Of a stretch of DNA of 64,000 bases, positions 9,684-19,465 are shown piece by piece. Position 1 is the stretch's first letter, and the number at the start of each line of letters is the position of its first letter. A model generated the notes under the pieces. It was not told the DNA's origin and did not search any database. It was given only the letters and a program-made list of their open reading frames with translations. The DNA is from Mesorhizobium sp. M1C.F.Ca.ET.210.01.1.1 (GTDB lineage: Bacteria > Pseudomonadota > Alphaproteobacteria > Rhizobiales > Rhizobiaceae), in contig NZ_SRUU01000011.1 of the NCBI RefSeq assembly GCF_004791585.1, positions 1-64,000 on the forward strand, in the 5' to 3' direction. The translations under genes were made by a program, and so were the position numbers.

Positions 9684-10616
9684 ATGCGGATCGCAATGAT
9701 GGGAGCGGGCGGCATTGGCGGATATATTGGCGCCAGGCTAGCCCAGGTTGGGGGCAACGTGAGCTTCATTGCTCGCGGAGCGCACCTCGCGGCAATGCTC
9801 CAGACTGGTCTGAGTATCCAGAGCGACCTCGGCAGCTTTGTTCTTGCGCCTGTGTCCGCTAGCAAAGCGGCGGTTGATATCGGACCCGTCGATCTGGTGA
9901 TTTTCGCTGTCAAGCTCTACGACAGCGAGGAGGCGGCTGCATCCATCGCACCCCTCGTAGGCGCCAACACGCGCATCGTTACGCTGCAAAACGGCATCGA
10001 CAGCGTCGAAATTCTTTGTCGTCACCTGCCGCGCGACCGCGTGATCGGCGGCGCCACCTACCTTTCCGGCTTCATCAGCAAGCCGGGCGAGGTCGTTCAT
10101 TCCGGCGGGCTGCCGCAAATCCTGGTCGGCGGCCAAAATGATCCCGTCATCGAGCAATTGCGGGAGTTGTGTGATCGCGCCATCGGGCTCGAGCTCAAAC
10201 CAGTCGCAGACATCGACGAAGTGCTTTGGGAGAAGTTTGTAACGCTTTGCGCCTTCTCGGGAGGAACATCGCTGATGCGCTCCGGCATCGGTCCGATCCT
10301 GGCCGATCCGGAAGCACGCATATTCATTGAACAGTTGAGGGATGAGGGGATGGCGGTAGCCGCAGCGGCCGGCCACCCAATGGCCGACGGGTTCCCGGGC
10401 CGCGTCGAGACCAGGTGGTCCGCGTTTCCTCCGCATGTGAAATCCTCAATGGCAAATGACCTCGAACGTGGGAGACCCATCGAGGTCGCGTGGCTTTCCG
10501 GGCGCATGCATCAACTGGGAATGCAGTTGGGTGTCGTCACGCCAGGCCACACGGCGGTGTTTCGCGCGCTGCATCTGCATGCACTGGGGACGCAGCGCCA
10601 GAATTCCAATCTCTGA
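9684..10616 (+). CDS. Ketopantoate reductase (PanE/ApbA) family oxidoreductase
   Basis: A 310-residue protein with the dinucleotide-binding motif GAGGIGGYIG at residues 7-16, FAVKLYDSEEA around residue 75, the QNGIDS motif and a WEKF lysine motif near residue 180. This is the usual layout and length of 2-dehydropantoate 2-reductases (NADPH-dependent reduction to pantoate). Rhizobial genomes carry several paralogues, some acting on other 2-keto acids, so I give no symbol. The next gene, a methyltransferase, begins 35 bases downstream in the same direction and may be cotranscribed. Confidence 0.8.
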   Translation: MRIAMMGAGGIGGYIGARLAQVGGNVSFIARGAHLAAMLQTGLSIQSDLGSFVLAPVSASKAAVDIGPVDLVIFAVKLYDSEEAAASIAPLVGANTRIVTLQNGIDSVEILCRHLPRDRVIGGATYLSGFISKPGEVVHSGGLPQILVGGQNDPVIEQLRELCDRAIGLELKPVADIDEVLWEKFVTLCAFSGGTSLMRSGIGPILADPEARIFIEQLRDEGMAVAAAAGHPMADGFPGRVETRWSAFPPHVKSSMANDLERGRPIEVAWLSGRMHQLGMQLGVVTPGHTAVFRALHLHALGTQRQNSNL

Positions 10617-10651
10617 GTCACGGTCATAGCCGCATCTATTGGGAGGACGTC

Positions 10652-11392
10652 ATGGCAGGTTCCTCGAACGACACAATGCTGGTCAGGGCAGGCGACGACG
10701 CTTTTGGCTCCCAGGACATGTTCAACAAGGAACTGCAAACCTATCGCAAGATCGTAGGCGCGAATCTCATGTTCCATCGCGAGGTCTACGGCGTCCTTCG
10801 CGATCTGCTTGTCGAGCATGCACCGGCGTCATTCCGGTTTCTCGACATTGCCTGTGGAGATGCCAGCGCCTCCGCCGCAATGCTGAAGACGACGGCGATC
10901 GGAAATTATGTCGGCATCGACTTGTCTGAGGCATCTCTGCGAATGGCGGCACAAGAGCTCGACGGTCTGCCATGTCCGGTCGAGTTGCGGTGCAATGATT
11001 TCGCCCAGGCCATGGCGGAATGGTCTGAGCCTGTCGATGTAATCTGGATCGGCATGTCGCTGCACCACCTACCTGCCACGGGCAAGGCACAGCTGATGCG
11101 GGACGCCCGCCGCTCTCTGGGCGGGAAGGGCCTGTTTATCATTTGGGAGCCGGCGCTGTTCGAAGGAGAGGAGCGCTTATCCTGGCTGGCACGATTTTCT
11201 TTGCTGCGTGACGAATGGTCGGCAGTTTCAGATGAGGAATTTGCTTCGATGGAAAGGCACATGCTTCTTGCCGATTTCCCGGAGACGGTCGGCACATGGC
11301 TCGGCATGGGCACGGACGCCGGCTTCTCCCGGGCGGAGGAGATTTTCATGATGCCTAACAAAATGGGCAGGGTGTTTCGGTTCTCAAATTGA
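10652..11392 (+). CDS. Class I SAM-dependent methyltransferase
   Basis: ATG 10652 follows GGGAGGAC by 6 bases and is preferred to the longer frame from 10490, which would overlap the upstream gene. The 246-residue product shows motif I (FLDIACGDASAS, about residues 65-76), an acidic residue closing strand 2 (YVGIDLSEASL) and an IGMSLHHLP segment typical of UbiE/BioC-like Rossmann methyltransferases. The substrate cannot be read from the sequence. Likely cotranscribed with the PanE-family gene. Confidence 0.8.
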   Translation: MAGSSNDTMLVRAGDDAFGSQDMFNKELQTYRKIVGANLMFHREVYGVLRDLLVEHAPASFRFLDIACGDASASAAMLKTTAIGNYVGIDLSEASLRMAAQELDGLPCPVELRCNDFAQAMAEWSEPVDVIWIGMSLHHLPATGKAQLMRDARRSLGGKGLFIIWEPALFEGEERLSWLARFSLLRDEWSAVSDEEFASMERHMLLADFPETVGTWLGMGTDAGFSRAEEIFMMPNKMGRVFRFSN

Positions 11393-11552
11393 GTCTGAGC
11401 CGAGAATAGCCGCCGTCATCTTCGGCACGACCACACAGCGCTGGGAGACTATTTTGGACGAGATGTGCCGATCTACCAATCGAAACGTCGAATTCGGCCC
11501 CCAAGCAGCCGCGCTCAGACGCTCGATTAACACGCATTCATCGACATCCTTC

Positions 11553-11690
11553 TAGTCGTCCTCCCGGTCTTTAGGTTCGCCAGGCCATACGAGAGAATAC
11601 GAGGAAAATGGGTTGGCGAACCGTCCGCTAACCTCTTGATTTCCTATAGAAAACGATGACCCTCCGGGCCCACCAGCTACTAAATATCAA
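11553..11690. repeat. Dispersed direct repeat copy A (candidate attachment site)
   Basis: The core CCTCCGGGCCCACCA lies at 11661-11675 and resembles a tRNA 3' end. The flank includes an inverted pair, GGTTCGCC near 11575 and GGCGAACC near 11616. The whole stretch aligns without large gaps to 51967-52105. The core also recurs beside the integrase remnant at 21549-21563. All three copies have the same orientation. This copy sits just upstream of the biuret gene cluster. Confidence 0.6.
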
Positions 11691-12018
11691 TACGTTACGC
11701 CAAATTCTTTGAGTTTGAATTGAGCGTTGTCGAGTAAATGTTTGTCTTCTGGGTGAATGGGTTTTGGCCCGTTCGTCAATTCCTCGATCTAGTTGATGAC
11801 GCCGTCAGACGTAGCCCAACAGCATGGGCTTCGAAAGACCTTTGGGCAATCTGTACGGTAATCGGCGAAAATGGCGTGCAATTCGGCGGACCTTGACCTG
11901 AAGCGGGCGATCGTTCCGAATCGCGCCGTCGGCAGCTTTGCGCCCCACCACGGTCGTTGGAGTGATCACCGCCTGGAAGCAGACATCGTTCGCGGAGACT
12001 CGGACTGTCCGGAAATTT
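11691..12018. other. Region between repeat A and the GntR gene, no gene seen
   Basis: Base composition becomes AT-richer than the neighbours until about 11800, in keeping with an island junction. A minus-strand frame (11805-12095) overlaps the end of the GntR gene and shows no family resemblance. I could not identify a transposase remnant. Confidence 0.4.
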
Positions 12019-12711
12019 TCAGGCCACGTCCCGCCGAGTTGGCTTGCGATCATCGGCCGCGAACACCGCGCTCGCCTCGCTGACGATAGAGACATGATCT
12101 CGCGCGGCCTTACCCGCGCCCACGCCGTCGCCGCGCATGATCGCGGTGACGATCATGTCATGCTCCTGCCAGGACTTGGCCAGTCGGCCCGGCAGCATGA
12201 ATTGCGCGCGCCGGAACGGCGCCAGCCGGCTGCGGGTCGTCACCGTCAAATCATGGATATGCGTGTTGTGGGCACCACGATAAAGCCGGCTGTGGAAGTC
12301 GGTGTTGAAATACTCGTAGTCCTCCTCGGCGCCGAGCTGCACCAGTCGCGCCGACGCCTGATGCTCCATCTCCAGCGAGCGACGCTCTGCGCCGGTCATG
12401 CGTTCGGCCGAGAAGCGGGCGCAGATCGCTTCTAGCTCGGCCATGCTCTCGAACATCGAGGCGAGATGCTCCTGCGTGATGACGGCGACGATGGCGCCTC
12501 TATTGGGCCGCCTTTCGACCAGTCCCATGGCGCTCAGCTGGCCGAGCGCCTCCCGGACCGGCGTGCGCGAGACGTCGAAGCGGGCGGCGAGCGAGCCCTC
12601 GTCGAGCTTTTCGCCGGGGTGCAGATAGCCCGTGACGATGCGGTCCGCGATCGCCCGCACCATCTGATCCACGGTCGTGCCCGACCTGACCAAGCTGCGC
12701 TTTCCCGACAC
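12019..12711 (-). CDS. GntR-family (FadR/FCD type) regulator of the biuret operon
   Basis: GTG 12711 is chosen because GGGAGGAG lies 5-7 bases upstream; the longer ATG frame lacks a site. The 230-residue protein has an N-terminal GntR winged helix (IADRIVTGYLHPGEKL, then SRTPVREALGQLSAMGLVERR). An FCD ligand domain follows, with the metal-ligand pattern of an early acidic residue in the ELEAICARF helix and two histidines, one in FHSRLY and one near the end (ARDHV). It is divergent from the BMP transporter operon, with palindromes in between, so it most likely controls that operon and itself. FCD regulators usually release DNA on binding a small organic acid. Confidence 0.85.
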   Translation of the reverse strand: MSGKRSLVRSGTTVDQMVRAIADRIVTGYLHPGEKLDEGSLAARFDVSRTPVREALGQLSAMGLVERRPNRGAIVAVITQEHLASMFESMAELEAICARFSAERMTGAERRSLEMEHQASARLVQLGAEEDYEYFNTDFHSRLYRGAHNTHIHDLTVTTRSRLAPFRRAQFMLPGRLAKSWQEHDMIVTAIMRGDGVGAGKAARDHVSIVSEASAVFAADDRKPTRRDVA

Positions 12712-12841
12712 GTCTCCTCCCGCCCAGTTTATTGCGGGCGACCCGCAAGGTGGACGGCCCACGGGCTATTTCGACTCAAGGCCGTATCCCTGTATGCCTA
12801 GATTTTGACCTCAGTGTCAAATTGATCGCTTTTCAGGCAAA

Positions 12842-12855
12842 AAGTGCATGCACTT
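12842..12855. promoter_or_regulatory. Perfect 14-bp palindrome, candidate GntR operator
   Basis: AAGTGCATGCACTT is a perfect inverted repeat in the spacer between the divergent GntR gene and the BMP operon. Its right half recurs at 12936-12946. Two spaced copies suggest looping or double-site repression by the adjacent FCD regulator. Assignment to that protein is inference from position. Confidence 0.6.
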
Positions 12856-12935
12856 GCCTTTGGTTTATGCAGGCCTGCTAAATTCATCTGTTGATTTTAT
12901 TACAGAAAATCAGAAAAAGGAACTGGCACAGCGAT

Positions 12936-12954
12936 TGCATGCACTTTCTTGACA
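12936..12954 (+). promoter_or_regulatory. Second operator-like site abutting a -35 box
   Basis: TGCATGCACTT at 12936-12946 repeats the right part of the palindrome at 12842-12855. It is followed directly by TTGACA at 12949-12954, a good -35 hexamer for the operon starting at 13000. The -10 box is not obvious. A repressor bound here would block RNA polymerase. Confidence 0.5.
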
Positions 12955-12999
12955 ACATGTTAACCGACCCTGCCAGGGTCCAAGAAAGGGGAGCATTCG

Positions 13000-14127
13000 A
13001 TGACCGAGAGATTCATGCTTAGCCGCCGCGACCTGCTCAAGACCTCCGCCGCCGGAGCGGCGCTCGGCCTGGCCTCAGCAGCGTTTCCGATCCGCGCGGC
13101 GCGCGCCGCCGCCGCGACCGTCGGCTTCATCTATGTCGGCCCGAAGGACGACTACGGCTACAACCAGGCGCATGCCGAAGGCGCGGCGACCCTGAAATCC
13201 ATCGAAGGCATTTCCATCGTCGAGGAAGAAAACGTTCCCGAGACGGTCGACGTGCAAAAGACGATGGAATCGATGATCAATCTCGACGGCGCCTCGCTGA
13301 TCTTCCCGACCTCGTTCGGCTATTTCGATCCGCACATGCTGGCCATGTGCGCGAAATTCCCCGACGTGCAGTTCCGCCATTGCGGCGGCATGTGGAACAA
13401 GGACAAGCACCCGATGAATGCCGGCTCCTATTTCGGCTATATCGGCATGGGCCAGTACCTCAACGGCGTCGTCGCCGGCCACACCACCAAGTCGAAGAAA
13501 CTCGGCTTCGTCGCCGCCAAGCCGATCCCGCAGGTCCTGCTCAACATCAATTCCTTCCTGCTCGGCGCGCGCTCGGTCGACCCGGCGATCACCTGCCAGG
13601 TCATCTTCACCGGCGAATGGTCACTGGCGGTGAAGGAGGCTGAGGCCACCAACGCGCTGGTCGACCAGGGCGCCGACGTCGTCACCTGCCATGTCGACAG
13701 CCCCAAGGTGGTGGTCGAGACGGCCGCCGGACGCGGCGCCTTCGTCTGCGGCTATCACGCCAACCAGAGTCCGCTGGCGCCGGAAAAATACCTGACCGGC
13801 GCGGAGTGGAACTGGGCCAAGGTCTACAAGATGTTTGTCGACGATCTCATCGCCGGCAAGCCGCTGCCCAACTTCACCCGCGGCGGCCTGGCCGACGCCT
13901 TCGTCAAGATGAGCCCGCTCGGTCCCGCCGTCAACGAGGCGGCCCGCAAGCAATTCGACGCCACCCTGGCCGAAATGATGAAGGGCGGCTTCTCCGTCAT
14001 CAAGGGCCCGCTGAAAAGCAACAAGGGCGCGGTCGTGGCGACGGAAGGCCAGGCCTTCGTGGAGACCGCCATCGAGCTCGAAAGCATGGATTATCTCGTC
14101 GAGGGCGTAGTCGGCTCGACCGCCTGA
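13000..14127 (+). CDS. BMP-family ABC transporter substrate-binding protein (Tat-exported)
   Basis: The 375-residue product begins with a twin-arginine signal (SRRDLLK at residues 8-14, hydrophobic stretch, AARA cleavage region). The mature part is a basic-membrane-protein/PnrA-like periplasmic binding domain, opening VGFIYVGPKDDYGYNQAHAEG and containing GVVAGHTTKSKKLGFV. Relatives bind nucleosides or other small polar nitrogen compounds. The operon around it encodes hydrolases for biuret, probably triuret, and allophanate, so an oligo-urea ligand is the best guess. Two permeases and a double ATPase downstream complete the importer. Confidence 0.85.
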   Translation: MTERFMLSRRDLLKTSAAGAALGLASAAFPIRAARAAAATVGFIYVGPKDDYGYNQAHAEGAATLKSIEGISIVEEENVPETVDVQKTMESMINLDGASLIFPTSFGYFDPHMLAMCAKFPDVQFRHCGGMWNKDKHPMNAGSYFGYIGMGQYLNGVVAGHTTKSKKLGFVAAKPIPQVLLNINSFLLGARSVDPAITCQVIFTGEWSLAVKEAEATNALVDQGADVVTCHVDSPKVVVETAAGRGAFVCGYHANQSPLAPEKYLTGAEWNWAKVYKMFVDDLIAGKPLPNFTRGGLADAFVKMSPLGPAVNEAARKQFDATLAEMMKGGFSVIKGPLKSNKGAVVATEGQAFVETAIELESMDYLVEGVVGSTA

Positions 14128-14146
14128 CCCGGACGGAGGCGGCAAG

Positions 14147-15271
14147 ATGACAGACACGGTGGCAGGTGCCGGCACGCCGGCGATGCTCGGCGCCAGGGGA
14201 TATCCGGCGGCGCTGGAATGGATCGCCAGGCGGGCAGAGGCTTTCGTTATTCCGCTCGCGGCGCTGGTCGTCGGCATGCTCCTGTTCAGCCTGTTCATTG
14301 CGCTCGTCGGCAAGTCGCCGGTCCAGCTCTATGAGACAATGTGGCGCGGCGGCTTCGGCTCGTGGTTCTCCATCCAGAACTCGCTGTCGCGCGCTGCACC
14401 GCTCTTGCTCGCGGCGCTCTGCGTGGCACTGCCGGCGCGGCTCGGCCTCGTCGTCATCGGCGGCGAGGGCGCCATCGTGCTCGGTGGCGTCGCCGCCGCT
14501 GCCATCGGCGTGGCGCTGGGCGGCGCACCTTCCTTCATCGTCATTCTTGCCATGGGCGTGGCGGGCCTGGCCGCCGGCGGCATCTGGATCGGTGCCGTCG
14601 GCGCGCTGCGCCACTACCGGGCTGTCAACGAAACCATCTCCAGCCTGCTGATGGCCTATATCGCCATCGCCCTGATGAACCAGCTGGTGGAAGGGCCGCT
14701 GCGCGACCCGGCCTCGCTCAACAAGCCCTCGACGCAGCCGCTGGCCAACATTTACCGCATCGGCAACATTCCGGGCATGGAGGTGCATTGGGGGCTCGCC
14801 GTCGGCGTCGTGGCCTGCGTGCTCTCCTGGGTGCTAATCGAAAAGACCCGCTGGGGCTTTGCCGCCCGCATCGCCGGCGGCAATGTCAGGGCAGCGCAGG
14901 TGCAGGGATTGGCTGTCGGACCGCTCATCGTCGGCTTTACCGCGCTTGCCGGCGGCTTTGCCGGTCTTGCCGGCATGCTGGAAGTTGCTGCCGTGCAAGG
15001 CAGCGCCAACAGCTCGCTCGCCGCCGGCTATGGCTACACCGGCATCCTCGTCGCCTTCCTCGCCCGCCACAATCCGCTGGCCATCATCCCCGTCGCCATC
15101 CTGCTTGGCGGTATCGACGCGTCCGGCGGGCTGATCCAGCGCCGCATGGACCTGCCCGACGCCACCGTGCTGGTGCTGCAAGGCATGCTGTTCATCGTCA
15201 TCCTGTTCAGCGAAACTTTCTACGGTCGCTTCAAGGCCTTCAATCCCGACCTTTGGCAGAGGACCTCCTGA
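14147..15271 (+). CDS. ABC transporter permease (BMP/nucleoside type), first subunit
   Basis: A 374-residue polytopic protein. After a short cytoplasmic N-terminus it has about nine to ten hydrophobic segments (for example FVIPLAALVVGMLLFSLFIA near residue 30) and the permease motifs of the branched-chain/ribose superfamily (GGEGAIVLGG, NETISSLLMAYIAIA). Its stop overlaps the start of the second permease by one base (TGATG), showing translational coupling. It forms the inner-membrane channel of the importer with the following gene. Confidence 0.85.
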   Translation: MTDTVAGAGTPAMLGARGYPAALEWIARRAEAFVIPLAALVVGMLLFSLFIALVGKSPVQLYETMWRGGFGSWFSIQNSLSRAAPLLLAALCVALPARLGLVVIGGEGAIVLGGVAAAAIGVALGGAPSFIVILAMGVAGLAAGGIWIGAVGALRHYRAVNETISSLLMAYIAIALMNQLVEGPLRDPASLNKPSTQPLANIYRIGNIPGMEVHWGLAVGVVACVLSWVLIEKTRWGFAARIAGGNVRAAQVQGLAVGPLIVGFTALAGGFAGLAGMLEVAAVQGSANSSLAAGYGYTGILVAFLARHNPLAIIPVAILLGGIDASGGLIQRRMDLPDATVLVLQGMLFIVILFSETFYGRFKAFNPDLWQRTS

Positions 15272-16197
15272 TGGGCGCCACCGACATCGGCCTCTGGGGC
15301 GTGCCGCTTGCCATCCTCGGCGGCGCCATCCGCGTGTCGACGCCCTTCATCTTCGTTTCGCTCGGCGAGGCCATCACCGAGCGGTCAGGCCGCATCAATC
15401 TGGGCTTGGAAGGCACGCTCGTCTTCGGCGCCATGACCGCATATGCGGTCGCGGTCATGACCGGCTCGCCGTGGCTCGGTCTATTGGCCGCCGCGGCTGC
15501 CGGCCTTTGCTTCGGCCTGTTCCATGGCTGGATCTGCAAATTCCCGAAGGTCAACGATATCGCCATCGGCATCGCGCTGATGCTGTTCGGTTCGGGGCTC
15601 GCCTTCTTCTTCGGCAAGCCGTTCATCAAGCCGAAGGCGCCCAACCTTCCGGCCATTGCCTTCGGCGCCTGGTCCGACATTCCGCAGGTGCAGGCGGCAC
15701 TCGACGTCAACGTGCTGTTCCTGATCGGGGCGGCACTTTCGCTCGTCCTGTGGTGGGCCTTCCGCAACACCCGCGCCGGCCTCATCGTGCGCGTCGTCGG
15801 CGACAGTTCCGACGCCGCGCGCGCCATGGGCCTCAACCCGAATACGGTGCGCCTCGTGGCCACCGGCGTCGGCGGCGCGCTGGCTGGCATCGGCGGCGCC
15901 TATCTGTCGCTCTACTATCCCGGCAGCTGGACCGAGCGCATCTCGTCGGGGCAGGGGCTGATGGCGGTGGCGCTGGTTATTTTCGCACGCTGGAATCCTC
16001 TCGGCTGCTTTGCCGCCGCCCTTTTGTTCGGCGGCGCCGGAGCGCTCGGGCCGGCGCTGCAGTCGGTCGGCGTCACGCAAGGCTACTACCTGTTCTACGC
16101 CGCGCCCTACATCCTCACCTTGATCATCATGATCGCCACCTCGTCGCCGACCCGTTCGCTTACCGGTGCGCCGGGCGAATTGTCGATCACCAAATAA
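15271..16197 (+). CDS. ABC transporter permease (BMP/nucleoside type), second subunit
   Basis: ATG 15271 overlaps the stop codon of the first permease and fixes the start; longer frames read through the upstream gene out of frame. The 308-residue product has about eight to nine membrane segments and the subfamily motifs ITERSGRINLGLEGTLVFGA and DIAIGIALMLFGSGLAFFFG, as well as RARAMGL-like text (DAARAMGLNPNTVRL). It pairs with the preceding permease. The next gene, biuH, starts 15 bases downstream. Confidence 0.85.
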   Translation: MGATDIGLWGVPLAILGGAIRVSTPFIFVSLGEAITERSGRINLGLEGTLVFGAMTAYAVAVMTGSPWLGLLAAAAAGLCFGLFHGWICKFPKVNDIAIGIALMLFGSGLAFFFGKPFIKPKAPNLPAIAFGAWSDIPQVQAALDVNVLFLIGAALSLVLWWAFRNTRAGLIVRVVGDSSDAARAMGLNPNTVRLVATGVGGALAGIGGAYLSLYYPGSWTERISSGQGLMAVALVIFARWNPLGCFAAALLFGGAGALGPALQSVGVTQGYYLFYAAPYILTLIIMIATSSPTRSLTGAPGELSITK

Positions 16198-16212
16198 CTG
16201 GAGTTTCTGCCC

Positions 16213-16914
16213 ATGAACGCCAGAGCCGAAATCACCCAGCGCTATATCGACGCCGACCCGTATCCATGGCCCTACAATGGCGAACTTCGCCCCGACAACA
16301 CGGCGTTGATCATCATCGACATGCAGACGGATTTCTGCGGACCGGGCGGCTATGTCGACCATATGGGCTATGACCTCTCGCTGGTGCGCGCGCCGATCGA
16401 GCCGATCAAGGCGGTGCTGTCGGCTATGCGCGCGAAAGGCTACACCATCATCCACACGCGCGAAGGGCATCGTCCCGACCTCGCCGACCTGCCCGCCAAC
16501 AAACGCTGGCGCTCGCGCCGCATCAATGCCGGCATTGGCGACCCCGGCCCATGCGGACGCATCCTGGTGCGCGGCGAGCCGGGCTGGGATATCATTCCCG
16601 ACCTCTATCCGGCCGAGGGCGAGCCGATCATCGACAAGCCGGGCAAGGGCTCGTTCTGCGCCACCGACCTGGAACTGATCCTCAACCAGCGCGGTATCGA
16701 AAATATCGTGCTCACCGGCATCACCACCGATGTCTGCGTCCACACCACCATGCGCGAGGCCAACGACCGCGGCTTCGAATGCGTGATGCTGGAGGATTGC
16801 TGCGGTGCGACCGACCACGGCAATCATCTCGCCGCGATCAAGATGATCAAGATGCAGGGCGGCGTCTTCGGCGCGGTGTCGAACGCGGCGTCCTTCGTCG
16901 CTCAGCTGCCGTGA
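16213..16914 (+). CDS. biuH: Biuret amidohydrolase
   Basis: A 233-residue cysteine hydrolase of the isochorismatase-like fold. The catalytic triad can be placed at D36 (IIIDMQTDF), K142 ([10 protein letters not shown]) and C175 ([13 protein letters not shown]), the same positions as described for the Rhizobium leguminosarum biuret hydrolase, which it strongly resembles from memory ([11 protein letters not shown] start). It hydrolyses biuret to allophanate and ammonia in the cytoplasm. The ABC importer genes and an atzF-like gene in the same operon agree with this role. Substrate choice within this family depends on few residues, so a related ureide remains possible. Confidence 0.85.
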   Translation: MNARAEITQRYIDADPYPWPYNGELRPDNTALIIIDMQTDFCGPGGYVDHMGYDLSLVRAPIEPIKAVLSAMRAKGYTIIHTREGHRPDLADLPANKRWRSRRINAGIGDPGPCGRILVRGEPGWDIIPDLYPAEGEPIIDKPGKGSFCATDLELILNQRGIENIVLTGITTDVCVHTTMREANDRGFECVMLEDCCGATDHGNHLAAIKMIKMQGGVFGAVSNAASFVAQLP

Positions 16915-16924
16915 GGAAACCAGG

Positions 16925-18454
16925 ATGAGCGCGATCACTGGCAAGGCCGTCGGGGTCGAGACCATTGGCATGACCATGCGTTTCGGCGCCTTCACGGCGC
17001 TGGGCGATGTCTCCATCAAGATGCCGGCCGGATCGTTCCACGCACTGCTCGGCGAGAACGGCGCCGGCAAGTCGACGCTGGTCAAATGCATGATGGGCTT
17101 TTATCGCCCGACCGGCGGCGAGATCCTGGTCGACGGCCGCGAGGTGGCGATCGCCAGCCCCAGGGACGCATCGGCGCTCGGCCTCGGCATGGTCTACCAG
17201 CACTTCACCCTCGTGCCGTCGCTGACCGGCGCGGAAAACCTGGTTATTTCGCGCGAGACGGTGCCCGGCGTGATCGACTGGCGCAAGGAGCGCGGCGACC
17301 TTGCCGTGTTCATGGATCGCATGCCGTTCAAACTGCCGCTCGACGTCAAGGTGGCCGAGCTTGCGGCCGGCGAGAAGCAGAAGCTGGAGATCATCAAGCA
17401 GCTCTATCTCGGCCGCTCCTTCTTGGTTCTGGACGAGCCGACCTCAGTGCTCACCCCCGGCGAGGCGCAGGAGGTGCTTGGCCTTGTGCGTGCCATGACA
17501 AAAGCGGGCGACCTGACCGTGCTGATGATCTCGCATAAATTCCATGAGGTCACGGCCTTTGCCGACGACGTCAGTCTGCTGCGCAAGGGTCGGCTGACCG
17601 GCACCGGCCGAGTCGCCGACCTCGACCGCAAAGTCATGGCGGCGATGATGATCGGTGATCAGCCGATCGCAGCGCTCGACAGCCGCGCAGCGCCCAGGGC
17701 CGATGCCGAGACGGTTCTGAAGATCAGGTCGCTGAAGGCGCCTGACCGCACCGGGCTGAAGTCGATCCGGATCGAGGATCTCGGCGTGCGCTCCGGCGAG
17801 ATCGTCGGGATCGCCGGCATTTCCGGCAACGGCCAGAAGGAATTCCTCGAAGTGCTGGCCGGGCAGCGCCCCCGCGATGCCGGCGACGTCATGGTGCGCG
17901 GCACCGCCTATGCGGCGACGCGCGCCGAGGCGCGTGCGCTCAACGTCCGCCTTATCCCGGAAGAGCCGCTGAAGAACGCCTGCGCGCCGAAGATGACGGT
18001 GGCCGAGAACATCTCGTTCCGCACCTTCGACATCGACAGCAACGGCAAGCCGGTTAGCTGGATCAGCGCAGGCACCATCAAATCCTTCAGCGCCAGGCTG
18101 GTCGAGCAGTTCAAGGTCAAGACCGCATCGCTATCGTCGCCCATCGCCTCGCTGTCGGGCGGCAATGTGCAGCGCGCCGTGCTTGCCCGCGAGCTCACCG
18201 GCGAAGTCGATCTGCTGATCGTCTCCAACCCGTGCTTCGGCCTCGACTTCTCGGCCGTGGCCGAGATCCGCGCCCGCATCATGAAGGCGCGCAATGCGGG
18301 TGCCGCCGTGCTTCTGATGTCGGAGGATCTCGACGAACTGCTCGAGCTTTCAGACCGCATCTTCGTCATGTCGGACGGCGTCCTAGTCTACGAGACGCCG
18401 ATCGCGCAGGCCAGTGTCCAGACCATCGGCGAGCACATGGCGGGACATCACTGA
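16925..18454 (+). CDS. ABC transporter ATPase with two nucleotide-binding domains (BMP type)
   Basis: The 509-residue product carries two ABC domains. The first has Walker [10 protein letters not shown] near residue 41, the [10 protein letters not shown] signature seen in this subfamily and Walker [13 protein letters not shown]. The second has a degenerate Walker A ([10 protein letters not shown]), a good [15 protein letters not shown] signature and a Walker B region with SNP where DEP is usual ([12 protein letters not shown]). Asymmetric second sites are normal for sugar/nucleoside double ATPases. Lying between the two hydrolase genes, it energises the importer; its stop overlaps the next start (ATGA). 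Confidence 0.85.
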   Translation: MSAITGKAVGVETIGMTMRFGAFTALGDVSIKMPAGSFHALLGENGAGKSTLVKCMMGFYRPTGGEILVDGREVAIASPRDASALGLGMVYQHFTLVPSLTGAENLVISRETVPGVIDWRKERGDLAVFMDRMPFKLPLDVKVAELAAGEKQKLEIIKQLYLGRSFLVLDEPTSVLTPGEAQEVLGLVRAMTKAGDLTVLMISHKFHEVTAFADDVSLLRKGRLTGTGRVADLDRKVMAAMMIGDQPIAALDSRAAPRADAETVLKIRSLKAPDRTGLKSIRIEDLGVRSGEIVGIAGISGNGQKEFLEVLAGQRPRDAGDVMVRGTAYAATRAEARALNVRLIPEEPLKNACAPKMTVAENISFRTFDIDSNGKPVSWISAGTIKSFSARLVEQFKVKTASLSSPIASLSGGNVQRAVLARELTGEVDLLIVSNPCFGLDFSAVAEIRARIMKARNAGAAVLLMSEDLDELLELSDRIFVMSDGVLVYETPIAQASVQTIGEHMAGHH

Positions 18455-19122
18455 TGGCGGAAATCGCAGCGCAGCCATTTCCGTTCGCCTTCAAGCCGCG
18501 GACCATGGCGCTGGTCGTCATCGACATGCAGCGAGACTTCGCCGAGCCCGGCGGCTTCGGCGCCAGTCTCGGCAACGACGTCAGCCGGGTGGTGGCGATC
18601 GTGCCGACAGTGAAGAAGCTGATCGAGGGCTTTCGCGCCGCCGGCCTGCCGGTGATCCACACCATGGAGTGCCACCGGCCGGACCTTTCCGACCTGCCGC
18701 CGGCCAAGCGCAATCGCGGCAATCCGTCGATCCGTATCGGCGATGTCGGCCCGATGGGTCGGGTGCTGATAGCCGGCGAGCCGGGCACGGCGATCCTCGA
18801 CGAACTTGCGCCGCTGCCCGGCGAGATCGTCATCGAGAAGCCGGGCAAGGGCGCCTTCTATGCAACCTCCTTCGGCGATGACCTGAAAAGGCTCGGCGCC
18901 GAGCAGCTGGTCTTTGCCGGCGTCACCACCGAGGTCTGCGTGCAGACGACGATGCGCGAGGCCAACGATCGCGGCTATGAGTGCCTGCTCGCCGAGGACG
19001 CGACGGAAAGTTATTTTCCCGAGTTCAAGGCGGCGGCGATCGCTATGATCAGGGCGCAGGGCGCCATCGTCGGCTGGACGGCGACAACCGACCAGGTGCT
19101 CGAGGGAATTGCCAATGCCTAA
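18454..19122 (+). CDS. trtA: Isochorismatase-like cysteine hydrolase, probable triuret hydrolase
   Basis: ATG 18454 overlaps the ATPase stop. The 222-residue protein is a paralogue of the upstream BiuH-like enzyme with the same triad, here D24 (VVIDMQRDF), K129 ([10 protein letters not shown]) and C162 ([13 protein letters not shown]). In known biuret/triuret clusters a second member of this family, TrtA, converts triuret to carboxybiuret, which breaks down to biuret. Operon context with biuH and atzF makes this the most likely role. Ureidoacrylate or another ureide substrate cannot be excluded from sequence. Confidence 0.65.
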   Translation: MAEIAAQPFPFAFKPRTMALVVIDMQRDFAEPGGFGASLGNDVSRVVAIVPTVKKLIEGFRAAGLPVIHTMECHRPDLSDLPPAKRNRGNPSIRIGDVGPMGRVLIAGEPGTAILDELAPLPGEIVIEKPGKGAFYATSFGDDLKRLGAEQLVFAGVTTEVCVQTTMREANDRGYECLLAEDATESYFPEFKAAAIAMIRAQGAIVGWTATTDQVLEGIANA

Positions 19123-19465
19123 TCTCGCTTTTGCCGGCCTGCTCGATGGTGGCTGGCGCGATCTGGCGTTCGAGCATTTTCGCGACGGCATCAGCGTGCA
19201 CTGGCTCCTCAAGAGCGGGCCGGTCGAGCCGTCGGTCGCGATCCTGAAATACCGGCCCGGCGCAGGCGTGCCGCGCCACCGCCATGTCGGGCTGGAGACC
19301 ATCGTCGTGCTGGAAGGCACCCAGAGCGACGAGAACGGCGACTATCCTGCCGGCAGCGTGATCCTCAATCCGGTCGGGACCGAGCATTCGGTGTGGACGA
19401 AGGACGGCTGTGTCGTGCTGATCCAATGGGACCTGCCGGTGATCATTCTGGGGGAGACGAAATGA
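19115..19465 (+). CDS. Cupin-domain protein of the biuret operon
   Basis: ATG 19115 lies inside the end of the upstream hydrolase (8-base overlap), and the stop overlaps the atzF-like start. The 116-residue product is a single cupin barrel of the ChrR C-terminal type: [28 protein letters not shown] supplies two His and a Glu, and EHSVWT a third His, for a metal site. Small cupins in catabolic operons may be isomerases, hydrolases or sensors. Its overlap on both sides implies equimolar production with the pathway enzymes. No specific function known. Confidence 0.75.
   Translation: MPNLAFAGLLDGGWRDLAFEHFRDGISVHWLLKSGPVEPSVAILKYRPGAGVPRHRHVGLETIVVLEGTQSDENGDYPAGSVILNPVGTEHSVWTKDGCVVLIQWDLPVIILGETK

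Noticed and set aside
15481..17091. A 536-codon minus-strand frame opposite the permease, biuH and ATPase genes
   Set aside because: It is a shadow of high-GC coding DNA: no family resemblance and an extreme arginine/aspartate/histidine composition, while the plus strand carries clear, coupled genes.
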